A stretch of 64,000 nucleotides of DNA from Flavobacterium defluvii (GCF_900129555.1 NZ_FQWC01000001.1:186001-250000); one strand, 5' to 3'. Positions 52,727-62,084 are shown, numbered from the stretch's first letter. A program made the numbers and translations. The notes: a model not told the origin generated them from the sequence alone.

Positions 52727-53689
52727 ATGAGCAAAAAAGTAGGTTTAATCGTTCCTCACGACTATAAATTATTAAGTATAGCCGCAATTTTAGAAGTTTT
52801 TGAAACGGCTAATAAATTAAGTAAGACAACTGAAAAACCTTTTGAAATTATGGTTTTTCAATCGGCTGAACAGATAAATCAGGAAAATTTGTTTGGTTAT
52901 GAAATTCATTCAATCGAAGCTTCAAAAGCTTTAGATTTAATTTTAATTCCAGCTTTTACGACCGATAATATGAGCGAAATGATTGCCAAGAATAAAAAAT
53001 TTATTCCGTGGCTGCAAAAACAGCATCAGGCAGGTGCAGAATTAGCGAGTTTTTGTACCGGAGCGTTTTTATTTGCTGCTTCAGGCTTATTAAATGAAAA
53101 ACTGGCTACCACACACGTAGATGCCTGCAGTGCTTTTACGAAAGCTTTTCCAATGGTGAAATTAAAACCTGAAGAAACTTTAACTGCAGATGGCAGTTTG
53201 TATACCAGCGGCGGATCGACCTCAACCTTTCATTTATTGATTCTTTTGGTTCAGAAATATTGTGGAAATGAAATTGCAGTACAAATTGCTAAAATTTTTT
53301 CGATCGATTTAAATCGATACAAGCAAAGTTATTTCAGTACTTTCAGACCAAATCATTTGCATAATGATACTTTGGTTGCAATGTTGCAGCAAAAAATAGA
53401 AAGTCAATATCACAGCATTGAGAAGCTTGAAGAAATTACAAAAGATATTCCAACGAGTGCGAGAAACATGACTCGACGTTTTAAACAAGTAACGGGAATT
53501 CCGCCAATTGAATATCTGCAGAATATTAGGGTTGAAAGCTCAAAAAAATATCTGGAGCAGACTCAACTTTCGATTTCAGAAATTATCGAAAAAACAGGAT
53601 ATAATGATCCTAAAGCTTTTAGAAAGGTGTTTTATAAAATGGTTGGCATGAAGCCGATTGAATATCGGGAGAAATTTAGGGTTCAGTGA
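52727..53689 (+). CDS. GlxA family transcriptional regulator (DJ-1/PfpI plus AraC domains)
   Basis: A 320-residue regulator. The N-terminal DJ-1/PfpI-like domain (about 5-185) has C110 in the nucleophile elbow position ASFCTGAFLFA. The C-terminal AraC DNA-binding domain (about 222-318) ends with SISEIIEKTGYNDPKAFRKVFYKMVGMKPIEYR. No catalytic activity is expected; the N-terminal domain probably senses a small molecule. It is divergent from the VOC/SRPBCC run, the most likely target by position. Confidence 0.92.
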   Translation: MSKKVGLIVPHDYKLLSIAAILEVFETANKLSKTTEKPFEIMVFQSAEQINQENLFGYEIHSIEASKALDLILIPAFTTDNMSEMIAKNKKFIPWLQKQHQAGAELASFCTGAFLFAASGLLNEKLATTHVDACSAFTKAFPMVKLKPEETLTADGSLYTSGGSTSTFHLLILLVQKYCGNEIAVQIAKIFSIDLNRYKQSYFSTFRPNHLHNDTLVAMLQQKIESQYHSIEKLEEITKDIPTSARNMTRRFKQVTGIPPIEYLQNIRVESSKKYLEQTQLSISEIIEKTGYNDPKAFRKVFYKMVGMKPIEYREKFRVQ

Positions 53690-53704
53690 TTTTAGATCAT
53701 AAAA

Positions 53705-53735
53705 AAAACCTGTTCAAAATAAATGAACAGGTTTT
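53705..53735. terminator. Terminator between GlxA-type regulator and clpX
   Basis: A perfect 11-bp stem AAAACCTGTTC/GAACAGGTTTT (53705-53715 with 53725-53735) with an A run on the left. Confidence 0.8.
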
Positions 53736-53744
53736 AGAAGAAAG

Positions 53745-53773
53745 CTTTGTCAAAGTTTAAAACTTTGACAAAG
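53745..53773. repeat. Palindromic repeat CTTTGTCAAAGTTT, likely second terminator
   Basis: 14-bp perfect arms (53745-53758 with 53760-53773) around one base, 13 bases past the clpX stop. It may serve as the clpX terminator. Confidence 0.75.
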
Positions 53774-53785
53774 ATAATATTTCAA

Positions 53786-55018
53786 TTAAGAAGCAATTTC
53801 CATTCGCTTCAATAAGTTTTTGCTTAAAGTATGTTCTGCATAATCTTTATCTATCGATAAAACCTTATCATCAGAACTTGGCAGTTCGTACATTGCATCT
53901 GTTAAGATTGCTTCACAAAGCGAACGCAATCCTCGAGCTCCTAATTTGTATTCTAAAGCTTTGTCTACAATAAAGTCTAATGCTTCATCTGTAATGTTGA
54001 ATTCAACTTCATCCATTAAGAATAATTTCTGGTATTGTTTTACCAATGCATTTTTTGGCTGTGTTAAAATCGCACGAAGAGTTTCTTTGTCTAAAGGATC
54101 CATGTGCGTTAAAACTGGTAAACGACCAATTATCTCCGGAATTAATCCAAAATCTTTAATGTCTTTTGGTATAATATACTGAAGTAAGTTGTTTTTGTCG
54201 ATATTGTCTACATTTTTAGAAGTCGAATATCCAACTGCCTGACGGTTCAAACGTTTAGAGATAATACGTTCTACTCCATCAAAAGCACCTCCGGCAATAA
54301 ATAAGATATTTTGAGTATTTACTTCAACAAATTTCTGATCCGGGTGTTTACGTCCTCCTTTTGGCGGTACGTTTACGACTGTTCCTTCTAATAATTTTAA
54401 TAAAGCCTGTTGTACACCTTCTCCAGAAACGTCACGTGTTATTGAAGGATTATCACTCTTGCGGGCAATTTTATCAATTTCATCAATAAATACTATTCCT
54501 CTTTCTGCTTTGGTTACATCATAATCTGCCGCTTGTAAAAGACGGGTTAAGATACTTTCAACATCTTCTCCAACATATCCGGCTTCTGTCAATACTGTAG
54601 CATCAACAATTGCCAAAGGAACGTCTAACATTTTTGCGATTGTTTTAGCAACCAATGTTTTTCCTGTTCCGGTTTGACCCACCATAATGATGTTACTTTT
54701 TTCGATCTCTACTTCATCGTCTAATTGCTGCTGCATTAAACGTTTGTAGTGATTGTAAACGGCAACCGACATTACTTTTTTTGTCTGATCCTGACCAATA
54801 ACGTATTGATCAAGGAAAGCTCTGATTTCTTTTGGTTTCTTTAAAATTAAGTCGCCAACAAGTTTTGCGCTTCCGCTTGATTTTAATTCTTCTAAAACAA
54901 TTCCGTGTGCCTGTTCAATACACTTATCACAGATATGTGCATTAATACCGGCGATTAATAAATTAGTTTCTGGCTTTTTTCTTCCACAAAACGAACATTC
55001 TAAAACTACTTTTGCCAT
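53786..55018 (-). CDS. clpX: ATP-dependent Clp protease ATP-binding subunit ClpX
   Basis: An AAA+ unfoldase that feeds substrates to ClpP. The 410-residue protein has the N-terminal zinc domain (C8, C11, C30, C33), Walker A GQTGTGKT (114-121), Walker [12 protein letters not shown] near 173-183, and the pore loop GYVGEDVES (about 147-155). The ClpP-docking loop, usually IGF, reads VGY here in RQAVGYSTS. Downstream of clpP on the same strand, 184 bases away with an inverted repeat between, so possibly separately transcribed. Confidence 0.97.
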   Translation of the reverse strand: MAKVVLECSFCGRKKPETNLLIAGINAHICDKCIEQAHGIVLEELKSSGSAKLVGDLILKKPKEIRAFLDQYVIGQDQTKKVMSVAVYNHYKRLMQQQLDDEVEIEKSNIIMVGQTGTGKTLVAKTIAKMLDVPLAIVDATVLTEAGYVGEDVESILTRLLQAADYDVTKAERGIVFIDEIDKIARKSDNPSITRDVSGEGVQQALLKLLEGTVVNVPPKGGRKHPDQKFVEVNTQNILFIAGGAFDGVERIISKRLNRQAVGYSTSKNVDNIDKNNLLQYIIPKDIKDFGLIPEIIGRLPVLTHMDPLDKETLRAILTQPKNALVKQYQKLFLMDEVEFNITDEALDFIVDKALEYKLGARGLRSLCEAILTDAMYELPSSDDKVLSIDKDYAEHTLSKNLLKRMEIAS

Positions 55019-55120
55019 TCTTTATTTAAGTTACTAAGCTGCAAAGATACTAAGTTTCTAAGCTTTTTTAATCTAAAACTTGAAAACTTAACGTCTTTAC
55101 AGCTTAATATTTATTTTTTA

Positions 55121-55181
55121 TTTCAAGTTTCAAGTTTCAGATTCCAAGATGTTTAGATAACTTGAAACCTGAAACTTGAAA
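55121..55181. repeat. TTTCAAGTTTCAG inverted repeat between clpP and clpX
   Basis: TTTCAAGTTTCAG (55128-55140) and its complement (55169-55181), with extra TTTCAAG units. A common-looking flavobacterial spacer repeat; it could end clpP transcription. Confidence 0.65.
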
Positions 55182-55202
55182 CATTTTAAACCTTAATAAA
55201 AA

Positions 55203-55877
55203 TTATCCTCTTCTTAAAACTTCATCGATCATTCCGTATTCTTTTGCTTCATCAGCAATCATCCAGTAATCACGCTCACTGTCTTTGTGAACTCTTTCGA
55301 ACGGCTGTCCTGAATGGTGAGAAATGATTTGGTATAATTCGTCTTTCAGTTTCAACATTTCACGTAAGTTAATTTCCATATCGGTAGCAACACCTTGTGC
55401 TCCTCCTGACGGCTGGTGAATCATAACTCGTGAATGCGGCAGAGCCGAACGTTTTCCTGCTGCCCCTGCGCATAACAATACTGCTCCCATAGAAGCTGCC
55501 ATTCCTGTACAAATTGTAGCAACATCTGGTTTAATGAACTGCATTGTATCGTAAATTCCTAACCCTGCGTAAACGCTTCCTCCCGGAGAGTTTAAATAAA
55601 TCTGGATATCTTTTGATGCATCGGCACTTTCTAAGAATAATAACTGAGCTTGTACAACATTTGCAATTTGGTCATCGATACCTGTTCCTAAAAAAATGAT
55701 TCTGTCCATCATTAATCTAGAGAAAACGTCTAGGATTGAAACATTCAATTGACGTTCTTCAATAATATTTGGAGTCAAATTCATTGGCGTCATAGCGCTG
55801 ATGATTTTGTCATAATACATGTTATTTACTCCGTGATGCTTTGTAGCATATTTTTTGAATTCTTTACCGTAGTTCAT
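55203..55877 (-). CDS. clpP: ATP-dependent Clp protease proteolytic subunit ClpP
   Basis: A serine peptidase that forms the ClpXP/ClpAP chamber. The protein has 224 residues, with S129 in GMAASMGAVLL, H154 in MIHQPSGG, and the aspartate in DSERDYWM near 199-205 as the third triad member. SPGGSVYAG (97-105) contains the substrate-binding glycine segment. The N-terminal 25 residues are longer than in E. coli and would be removed as a propeptide. Lies between tig and clpX on the same strand, the standard arrangement. Confidence 0.97.
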   Translation of the reverse strand: MNYGKEFKKYATKHHGVNNMYYDKIISAMTPMNLTPNIIEERQLNVSILDVFSRLMMDRIIFLGTGIDDQIANVVQAQLLFLESADASKDIQIYLNSPGGSVYAGLGIYDTMQFIKPDVATICTGMAASMGAVLLCAGAAGKRSALPHSRVMIHQPSGGAQGVATDMEINLREMLKLKDELYQIISHHSGQPFERVHKDSERDYWMIADEAKEYGMIDEVLRRG

Positions 55878-56050
55878 ATGTATTTGTTCTAAGTTTTACG
55901 TTTATATGGTGTATACTTTTTTTATTCTCTGCAAAGGTCATACCTTTTTACAAAGGGTGTCATTATGTCTTCTTTTTTAAAATGCTAAGATTCTAAGGCA
56001 CTAAGATTCTAAGTTTTTTAACTAAGAAACATTTTACCAACCTGAAACCT

Positions 56051-56096
56051 AAAACAAAAAAGAACGTCAACAGAAGAAAAACTCCCATTGACGTTC
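56051..56096 (-). terminator. Terminator of tig
   Basis: GAACGTCAA (56062-56070) pairs with TTGACGTTC (56088-56096), with T-rich sequence following on the minus strand. The rest of the gap 55878-56050 contains degenerate CTAAGATTCTAAG words and no gene. Confidence 0.75.
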
Positions 56097-56213
56097 AAAT
56101 ATAATTATTTTTATCTTTCAGTTTCTGTAATAAAATCTTAATTTTTAAAATCGAGTTAATGAAGCCCTCTTCTTAACTTTAGACTTTATTACTTTAGACT
56201 TTCAGACTAAAAT

Positions 56214-57536
56214 TTATTCTCCGTAAGATGCTGCAATAAATTCTTCGTAAGTAACCTCTTTAGTTGTTGGGTTAGCTTTTTCTTTGAAGATATCTAACAT
56301 TTTCGCCGCTACAACCTGCTCAGAAAGTCTTTTTACTTCATCCTGGTTAGATAAAACTCTAGCCACGATTCCTTCTACTTCTTCGTCAGTTGGGTTTAAT
56401 TGTCCAAATTGAGCCATTTGCTGTCTGATTGCATTTGATGTAAACTCTTTCAAATCCTCAAATGTAATTTGGATATTGCTTTGAGCTAATGCTTTTCCTT
56501 CTATTAATTGAAAACGTAAACCTTTTTCAGATCTTGCGTATTCAACTTCTGCTTCTTCTGCAGTTAGTTTTTTCTCTCCAACAGTTTGTAACCATTTTTT
56601 AAGGAATTCAGCCGGTAAATCAAATTTTGTGTTTTCGATTAAGAAATCCTGAACATCTAATAATAATTTTTGGTCAGCCTGCTGAGCAAATTGAGCTTCA
56701 GCATCTTCTTTAATTTTTGCTTTTAAATCTTCTAAAGAAGCAACTTTTCCTTCACCAAAAAGTTTGTCGAATAATTCCTGGTTTAATTCAGCTGGCTCAG
56801 AACCATTGATTGCTTCAATAGTGAAGTTAACTTCAACATCTAAACCGTGAACACCTTCATGACCTACTTTTAAGTAATCCATTAATTGGTGATCGTCATC
56901 AAATAAACCTTTTGTACTTACTGTAATAACATCTCCAACTTTTTTACCTGTGAATTGCTTTTGAGCTTTTTTGCTAAAAGCACCAACTGAGATTGTAGTT
57001 GTATTGTTGATTCCGTTTGCTTCGCTTGAAAAAGTTCCGGTTAAATCAGAGTTTGCATCAGATACTTCTTGAGGAATTGCTTTTCCAAATTGTTTTTGGA
57101 TACGCTCAACTTGTCCGTCGATTAATTTATCATCTGCAGTAACAATATATTTAACAATATTGTTTTTAGCTTCAAGATCAATTTCGAAGTTTGGCACTAA
57201 ACCAATTTCATATTCAAAAGTTAATTCTTCTGCATCCCAGTTAAAATCTTCATTGATTTTTGGAAGCGGAGTTCCAAGAAGATTTAATCTTTCAGACTGA
57301 ATATAACGCTCTAAAGCCAAATCAACTACTTTTTTGATCTCTTCCTGCTTAATAGCTTTTCCGTATTGTTTTTCAACAAGATCTTTAGGAACTTGTCCTT
57401 TTCTAAATCCTTTTACTTGCGCCAAAGGCATTTTTTCGTTGATTCTTTTTGCCACTTGACCTTTATAATCCATATGAACAACGTTCATTACAATTGTCTC
57501 GTTTACAGCGTCTATTGCTACTCTTTTAATATCCAT
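56214..57536 (-). CDS. tig: Trigger factor
   Basis: A ribosome-bound chaperone that meets nascent chains at the exit tunnel. The 440-residue protein has the ribosome-docking signature GFRKGQVP at residues 43-50. The middle region (about 150-240) corresponds to the peptidyl-prolyl isomerase domain but is divergent, so isomerase activity is uncertain. The C-terminal part is helical. Its promoter is embedded in an inverted repeat upstream. Followed by clpP and clpX on the same strand. Confidence 0.94.
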   Translation of the reverse strand: MDIKRVAIDAVNETIVMNVVHMDYKGQVAKRINEKMPLAQVKGFRKGQVPKDLVEKQYGKAIKQEEIKKVVDLALERYIQSERLNLLGTPLPKINEDFNWDAEELTFEYEIGLVPNFEIDLEAKNNIVKYIVTADDKLIDGQVERIQKQFGKAIPQEVSDANSDLTGTFSSEANGINNTTTISVGAFSKKAQKQFTGKKVGDVITVSTKGLFDDDHQLMDYLKVGHEGVHGLDVEVNFTIEAINGSEPAELNQELFDKLFGEGKVASLEDLKAKIKEDAEAQFAQQADQKLLLDVQDFLIENTKFDLPAEFLKKWLQTVGEKKLTAEEAEVEYARSEKGLRFQLIEGKALAQSNIQITFEDLKEFTSNAIRQQMAQFGQLNPTDEEVEGIVARVLSNQDEVKRLSEQVVAAKMLDIFKEKANPTTKEVTYEEFIAASYGE

Positions 57537-57563
57537 CTTCTTCTTTAATTTATGTAATAAAAT

Positions 57564-57595
57564 TGGGTTGCAAAATTATAAAATTTTTGCAACCC
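57564..57595. repeat. Inverted repeat overlapping the tig promoter
   Basis: Arms of about 14-15 bp (TGGGTTGCAAAATT and complement with one extra base) with a 4-base loop. It can serve as a terminator for the upstream holin-like gene and also overlaps the tig -7 element. Confidence 0.65.
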
Positions 57596-57601
57596 AACCA
57601 A
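57571..57601 (-). promoter_or_regulatory. Promoter of tig
   Basis: On the minus strand TTG (57599-57601), a 20-base spacer and TAATTTTG (57571-57578) fit the Bacteroidetes consensus, 35 bases before the start codon. Confidence 0.55.
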
Positions 57602-57650
57602 GTTTTTAATTTATTGTATTTGAAGCAGTTTTAATCTGCATAATTTACTT

Positions 57651-57995
57651 TTATTTATCGTCTCCCAGTATTTTATACGTGATAGACTGCAGAATAGACA
57701 GAATTACACTAAAAATCAATGCTGTCCAAAACGAATCTACTGCAAAACCTCCAACTATATTGGTACACAACAAAATAATTACAGCATTAATGACTAATAA
57801 AAACAAGCCCAGCGTAATTACCGTTACCGGCAGCGTTAAGACCACTAAAATTGGTTTTATAAAAACGTTTAATAATCCTAAAACTACTGCAACAATTACA
57901 GCTGTACCGAAACTCGCGACATGTACTCCGGTCAAAATATTAGACAGCAACAAAACTAAGGCAGCGGTAACAAGGAGTCTAAGTAATAATTTCAT
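57651..57995 (-). CDS. Phage holin family (YvlD-like) membrane protein
   Basis: A 114-residue very hydrophobic protein with four predicted transmembrane helices (about 3-23, 28-50, 54-80 and 84-106), matching the Phage_holin_4_2/YvlD-type family. Despite the family name, single chromosomal copies like this are not prophage holins and their role is unknown. No phage genes are nearby. Confidence 0.85.
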   Translation of the reverse strand: MKLLLRLLVTAALVLLLSNILTGVHVASFGTAVIVAVVLGLLNVFIKPILVVLTLPVTVITLGLFLLVINAVIILLCTNIVGGFAVDSFWTALIFSVILSILQSITYKILGDDK

Positions 57996-58081
57996 AGTTA
58001 TTCAGGATTTAAATTTATTTAAAAGTACTAATTTTTCTAAAAACCCCACGTTTTTAAATCGCTTTTTAATTTCTTCTAAAC

Positions 58082-58627
58082 TTAAAGATGCTGATAAACA
58101 ACATTTACATCACAATTTAATTTTCTTGCAAATTCCTGAAGAAATTCTATTTTAATTTTTGGCCAATTCCAAAATGTAAAACCTAAATCACTAAATCCCC
58201 ATTTTGGCTCAATTTTTAAATCATGAATATTAAATGAAATATTACATAAAGGGCAAATTGAATTATCATTATCTTGATTACACCATTCGTCAATAAACAA
58301 CCATTCTTCTTGAGAAATGTCTTTATTACAGTTAGGGCAAACACAACTTTCCATCCCATGTTCTCCAGTATCAAAAACTGTTTTATCAGTTACAACTTCA
58401 AGCCCATTAACATTAAGAAAAAAAGGTAATTTCTCAGGTTCATCAGTGATATTTTTTGCTCCATTAGAAACAGCATAACCAGTATTCGAAGATAAAACAC
58501 AATCTGAAAGGTCTGGTTTTACAATGTCTAAAGCTATAAGCCATTCCAAAATTTCTTTTGCTTTCAAATTATTATTTGAATAGTTTGATCTCTTTGCTAC
58601 TATTGAAATACTGCAATTACTCATCAT
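58082..58627 (-). CDS. Hypothetical protein with zinc-ribbon cysteines, 181 aa
   Basis: Not recognised. The N-terminal two thirds are soluble with no clear motif. Residues about 115-150 carry two cysteine pairs (CVCPNCNKDIS and ICPLCNISF), typical of a zinc ribbon. The C-terminus WPKIKIEFLQEFARKLNCDVNVVY looks like a helix plus strand. Two ATGs are adjacent at 58627 and 58624. No operon partner. It could be a standalone immunity-like or regulatory protein, which is only a guess. Confidence 0.7.
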   Translation of the reverse strand: MMSNCSISIVAKRSNYSNNNLKAKEILEWLIALDIVKPDLSDCVLSSNTGYAVSNGAKNITDEPEKLPFFLNVNGLEVVTDKTVFDTGEHGMESCVCPNCNKDISQEEWLFIDEWCNQDNDNSICPLCNISFNIHDLKIEPKWGFSDLGFTFWNWPKIKIEFLQEFARKLNCDVNVVYQHL

Positions 58628-58662
58628 TAAAAATTAAAAAGCAAAAATAAGAAAAACCAAGA

Positions 58663-59427
58663 TTATTCTTTCAAAAAAGCCGTTGTAAGTTCAAAAAACA
58701 TTTTTGGATTTTCGGCATGAAGCCAATGTCCGGCATTTGGTATTGTTTCTAGTTTAAAATTCGGAAAATGTCTGCGGATTTCATCTAAATCAGAATCTAA
58801 AATATAACCCGATTCTCCCCCTCTTATAAATAATGTAGGTTTTGCAAAAACTAAATTATCTGCCAAAGGTTTTCCAATTGCATCGAGATTATTATTAAAA
58901 ACTTCAAGATTAAAACGAAAAGCCAATTGTCCTGGTTCTTTCCAATATAAATTTTTCAATAAAAACTGTCGAGTTCCAAAATCAGAAACATATTGCGAAA
59001 CGATTGCTTCAACATCATTTCGACTTGGTTTTACAGAAAAATCAACAGCATTTAAACCTGCCAAAATATCTTGGTGATGCTGTTTGTAGAATTTCGGACC
59101 AATATCTGCCACGATTAACTTATCAACAAGATCTGAATGTGTTGTTGCAAAAAGCATCGCTACTTTTCCTCCCATCGAATGTCCGAGAATATCAATTCTG
59201 GTTAAATTATTTGCCTGACAATATTCAAACACGTCCTGAACCATTGCTTCGTAACTCCATTCGTCTGAATGAAAACTACGGCCATGGTTTCGTAAATCTA
59301 AAATGTGAACCTGAAATCCGGTTTCGACATATTGTCCTGCCAAAGTTTTCCAGTTATCAGACATACCCAGAAATCCATGCATAATGATAAATGGTTTTCC
59401 TTCGCCTTCTATTTTTGAGTAAAGCAT
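58663..59427 (-). CDS. Alpha/beta fold hydrolase (YbfF-like esterase)
   Basis: A 254-residue cytoplasmic hydrolase. FIIMHGFLGMSDNWKTLA at the start forms the oxyanion region. The nucleophile is S84 in GHSMGGKVA, and the catalytic histidine is in NAGHWLHAENP near 236-246. The acid is probably in the GGESGYI region or preceding strand. Very close to E. coli YbfF in layout. It lies 25 bases downstream of pdxJ on the same strand, so they form a two-gene operon. Confidence 0.9.
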   Translation of the reverse strand: MLYSKIEGEGKPFIIMHGFLGMSDNWKTLAGQYVETGFQVHILDLRNHGRSFHSDEWSYEAMVQDVFEYCQANNLTRIDILGHSMGGKVAMLFATTHSDLVDKLIVADIGPKFYKQHHQDILAGLNAVDFSVKPSRNDVEAIVSQYVSDFGTRQFLLKNLYWKEPGQLAFRFNLEVFNNNLDAIGKPLADNLVFAKPTLFIRGGESGYILDSDLDEIRRHFPNFKLETIPNAGHWLHAENPKMFFELTTAFLKE

Positions 59428-59452
59428 AATTTAATTTTTTTATAATGAAGAA

Positions 59453-60166
59453 TTACTTCAATTTATTCAAATACATATTTACAACATTATCCAAACCAAG
59501 ATAAAGTGCTTCAGAAATTAATGCATGTCCAATAGAAACTTCCAATAAACCTGGAATATTTTGTTTAAAAAACTGAATATTATCTAAACTTAAATCATGT
59601 CCTGCATTTATTCCCAAACCTAATTCGTTTGCCAGTTCTGCCGCTTTTACATAAGGATCAATACCATTTTTATTTCCTAACTCATATTGATGTGCAAAAG
59701 CTTCAGTATATAATTCGATTCTGTCTGTTCCTGTTTTTTTTGCCCCTTCAATCATTTCTAAAACCGGATCAACAAAAATCGAAGTTCTGATTCCGTTTCT
59801 TTGAAATTCCTGAATAACTTCGGTTAAATATGACTGATTATGTATGGTATCCCAGCCCGCAGACGATGTTATAGCACCAATAGCATCCGGAACCAATGTT
59901 ACCTGATCTGGTTTGCATTCTAAAACCAAATCGATAAAATTATGCTGCGGATTTCCTTCAATATTATATTCTGTAGTAACAACTGCTTTTAAATCTCGTG
60001 CATCTTGATAGCGAATGTGGCGCTCATCCGGACGCGGGTGAATCGTAATTCCCTGCCCGCCAAAACGCTGAATATCGGCTGCAACTTTTAATAAATCAGG
60101 AACATTTCCGCCACGTGCATTTCGAAGCGTTGCGATTTTATTGATATTAACACTTAACTTTGTCAT
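59453..60166 (-). CDS. pdxJ: Pyridoxine 5'-phosphate synthase
   Basis: Condenses 1-deoxyxylulose 5-phosphate with 3-amino-2-oxopropyl phosphate to pyridoxine phosphate, the last ring-forming step of vitamin B6 synthesis. The 237-residue TIM barrel starts [30 protein letters not shown] (about 42-54), [14 protein letters not shown] with the TL[VT]PE-like region near 92-105, and the final [15 protein letters not shown] are family signatures. First gene of an operon with the hydrolase. Confidence 0.96.
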   Translation of the reverse strand: MTKLSVNINKIATLRNARGGNVPDLLKVAADIQRFGGQGITIHPRPDERHIRYQDARDLKAVVTTEYNIEGNPQHNFIDLVLECKPDQVTLVPDAIGAITSSAGWDTIHNQSYLTEVIQEFQRNGIRTSIFVDPVLEMIEGAKKTGTDRIELYTEAFAHQYELGNKNGIDPYVKAAELANELGLGINAGHDLSLDNIQFFKQNIPGLLEVSIGHALISEALYLGLDNVVNMYLNKLK

Positions 60167-60282
60167 ATAAATAGATAATTAATTCAAGTAACACTATATT
60201 TGTTACGACAAAAATACAAAGTAAAACGCAGCGGTTTTTGGTATTTTTTGATTATTTTGCATCAAATATCTTCGATTGATTT

Positions 60283-60942
60283 ATGACAGAAATTACAAAC
60301 TATATCACAAATGATTTCAGAGCGATTGACAGTCAGGAAACGATAGCATCGATTCAGGACTTTTTTATTGATGTAAATTTTTCTCATTTCCCGATTTTAG
60401 AAGATGGGATTTTTATTGGAAGTATTTCTTCCGATGATGTTGAAACTTTTGACACAGATAAAAAAGCAATTGACTACAAGTATACTTTAGAACGTTTTTT
60501 TGCCAGAAAATCTATGATTTGGCTGGACGTTTTGGAAGTTTTTGCAAAAAATCACACTAATGTACTTCCTATTCTTGACGAGAATAATAACTACATAGGT
60601 TATTATGAAATGGAAGATATTATGAAATTCTTTCAGGAAACTCCATTTTTAAAAGAGCAGGGAGGAATTATAATTGTTCAAAAAGGACTTTTGGATTATT
60701 CTATGAGCGAAGTAACACAGATTGTAGAAAGCAATAATGGCAAAATTTTAGGCTGTTTTATTTCTGATGCCGATGTTGAGAATGTTCAGATTACTATAAA
60801 AATAGGTTTAGGTGCCATGAATGAAATTATTCAGACTTATAGAAGATATGGTTATGAAATTATTTCAGAACATCAGGAAGACACTTATATTAACAGCTTA
60901 AAAGAACGCTCTGATTATTTAGACAAATACCTTAATATTTAA
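60283..60942 (+). CDS. CBS domain protein (AcuB-like)
   Basis: A 219-residue soluble protein. Two CBS domains form residues about 5-125 (FPILEDGIFIGSISSDDVETF and VLPILDENNNYIGYYEMEDIMKF). A further domain with an ACT-like pattern (GGIIIVQKGLLDYSMSEVTQIVESNNGKILG) covers about 135-215. The architecture matches AcuB-type regulators that sense adenine nucleotides. It precedes nadK by 84 bases with a degenerate inverted repeat between; co-transcription is possible. Confidence 0.87.
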   Translation: MTEITNYITNDFRAIDSQETIASIQDFFIDVNFSHFPILEDGIFIGSISSDDVETFDTDKKAIDYKYTLERFFARKSMIWLDVLEVFAKNHTNVLPILDENNNYIGYYEMEDIMKFFQETPFLKEQGGIIIVQKGLLDYSMSEVTQIVESNNGKILGCFISDADVENVQITIKIGLGAMNEIIQTYRRYGYEIISEHQEDTYINSLKERSDYLDKYLNI

Positions 60943-60950
60943 ATTTGAAA

Positions 60951-61024
60951 TTAGTCAATGAGAAAATTACTTCACTAAAATGAAATTATCAAATTGACGC
61001 ATTTTCTCATTATCTAATTAGAAA
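60951..61024. repeat. Degenerate inverted repeat between the CBS gene and nadK
   Basis: GTCAAT/ATTGAC and ATGAGAAAAT/ATTTTCTCAT pairs, plus TTATCTAATTA, recall the element at 37483-37559. Imperfect and therefore low confidence. Confidence 0.4.
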
Positions 61025-61026
61025 GA

Positions 61027-61911
61027 ATGAAAATAGCCATTTACGGACAATATTATCAAAACAGTACAGAACCAATTATAAAAGACATTTTCGCGTTTTT
61101 CAATTCCAACAATGTGGAAATGGTAATCGAAGAAAATTTCCTAGACATGCTATATGAAAAGCAGCTTGTAAAAAAGGATTACAAAACCTTTCCTTCAAAC
61201 TCCGCTTTAGATAATAGTTTTGAAATGCTGATAAGTATTGGAGGTGACGGAACAATTTTAAGAGCCGCTGCTTTTGTTCGTAATTCGGGTGTTCCATTAT
61301 TAGGAATAAATGCAGGAAGATTAGGATTTCTTGCAAAAGTTCAAAAAGAGAATATTGATATTTTATTACAATATGTTATTGATCAAAATTATACCACTTC
61401 TGAAAGGACTTTATTAGGCTTAAACTGTGAACCTTACAATGAAGCTTTTGAAGAACTTAATTTTGCAATGAACGAAGTTACGGTAAGCAGAAAAGATACA
61501 ACTTCGATGATAACTGTCGAAACGTATTTGAATAATGAATATTTAAATTCTTATTGGGCAGACGGACTAATAATCTCAACTCCAACTGGTTCTACAGGAT
61601 ATTCATTAAGCTGCGGCGGACCCATTTTAACGCCAGATGTAAAAAGTTTAGTAATTACGCCAATTGCTCCGCATAATTTAACCGCCAGACCACTTGTTAT
61701 TCCTGATGATACTGAAATTACTTTAAGAGTTACAGGAAGAGAAGATCAATATTTGGTTTCATTAGATTCCAGAATTTCTTCTGTAAAGAACGAATCCATT
61801 CTTAAAATTAAAAAAACAGATTATAAAATAAAAATGGTAGAAATTCCGGGTGAAACTTTTCTCAAAACATTAAGGAACAAACTCCTTTGGGGAGAAGACA
61901 AGAGAAATTAA
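61027..61911 (+). CDS. nadK: NAD kinase
   Basis: Phosphorylates NAD to NADP. The 294-residue protein has the diagnostic GGDGT at residues 72-76, then GINAGRLGFLAKV (about 95-107), the NE motif in FAMNEVTVSRKDT near 148-160, and the glycine-rich TGSTGYSLSCGGPI (about 190-203). All active-site blocks are intact. Confidence 0.96.
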   Translation: MKIAIYGQYYQNSTEPIIKDIFAFFNSNNVEMVIEENFLDMLYEKQLVKKDYKTFPSNSALDNSFEMLISIGGDGTILRAAAFVRNSGVPLLGINAGRLGFLAKVQKENIDILLQYVIDQNYTTSERTLLGLNCEPYNEAFEELNFAMNEVTVSRKDTTSMITVETYLNNEYLNSYWADGLIISTPTGSTGYSLSCGGPILTPDVKSLVITPIAPHNLTARPLVIPDDTEITLRVTGREDQYLVSLDSRISSVKNESILKIKKTDYKIKMVEIPGETFLKTLRNKLLWGEDKRN

Positions 61912-62036
61912 ACTCTTTTCTTGATCATCACTATACGATAATACCACATTTTCTCGTTCTGCATATAGCGAATCATAATTAAATGGCTCAAAATCATAAT
62001 GTAAATTGAAAAAAAAGCACATTTATGTAAAGGAAC

Positions 62037-62066
62037 TTTGATTCGAATCGATAATTATTATATTTG
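62037..62066 (+). promoter_or_regulatory. Promoter of the PorG-like/uppS/bamA unit
   Basis: TTTG (62037-62040), an 18-base spacer and TATATTTG (62059-62066) fit the -33/-7 consensus, 18 bases before the start codon at 62085. Confidence 0.65.
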
Positions 62067-62084
62067 CACGCAATTCTGAATTAA

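Noticed and set aside
57651..57995. Evidence for a prophage (holin-like gene)
   Set aside because: The family name is misleading; there are no other phage genes and the neighbours are tig and housekeeping genes.
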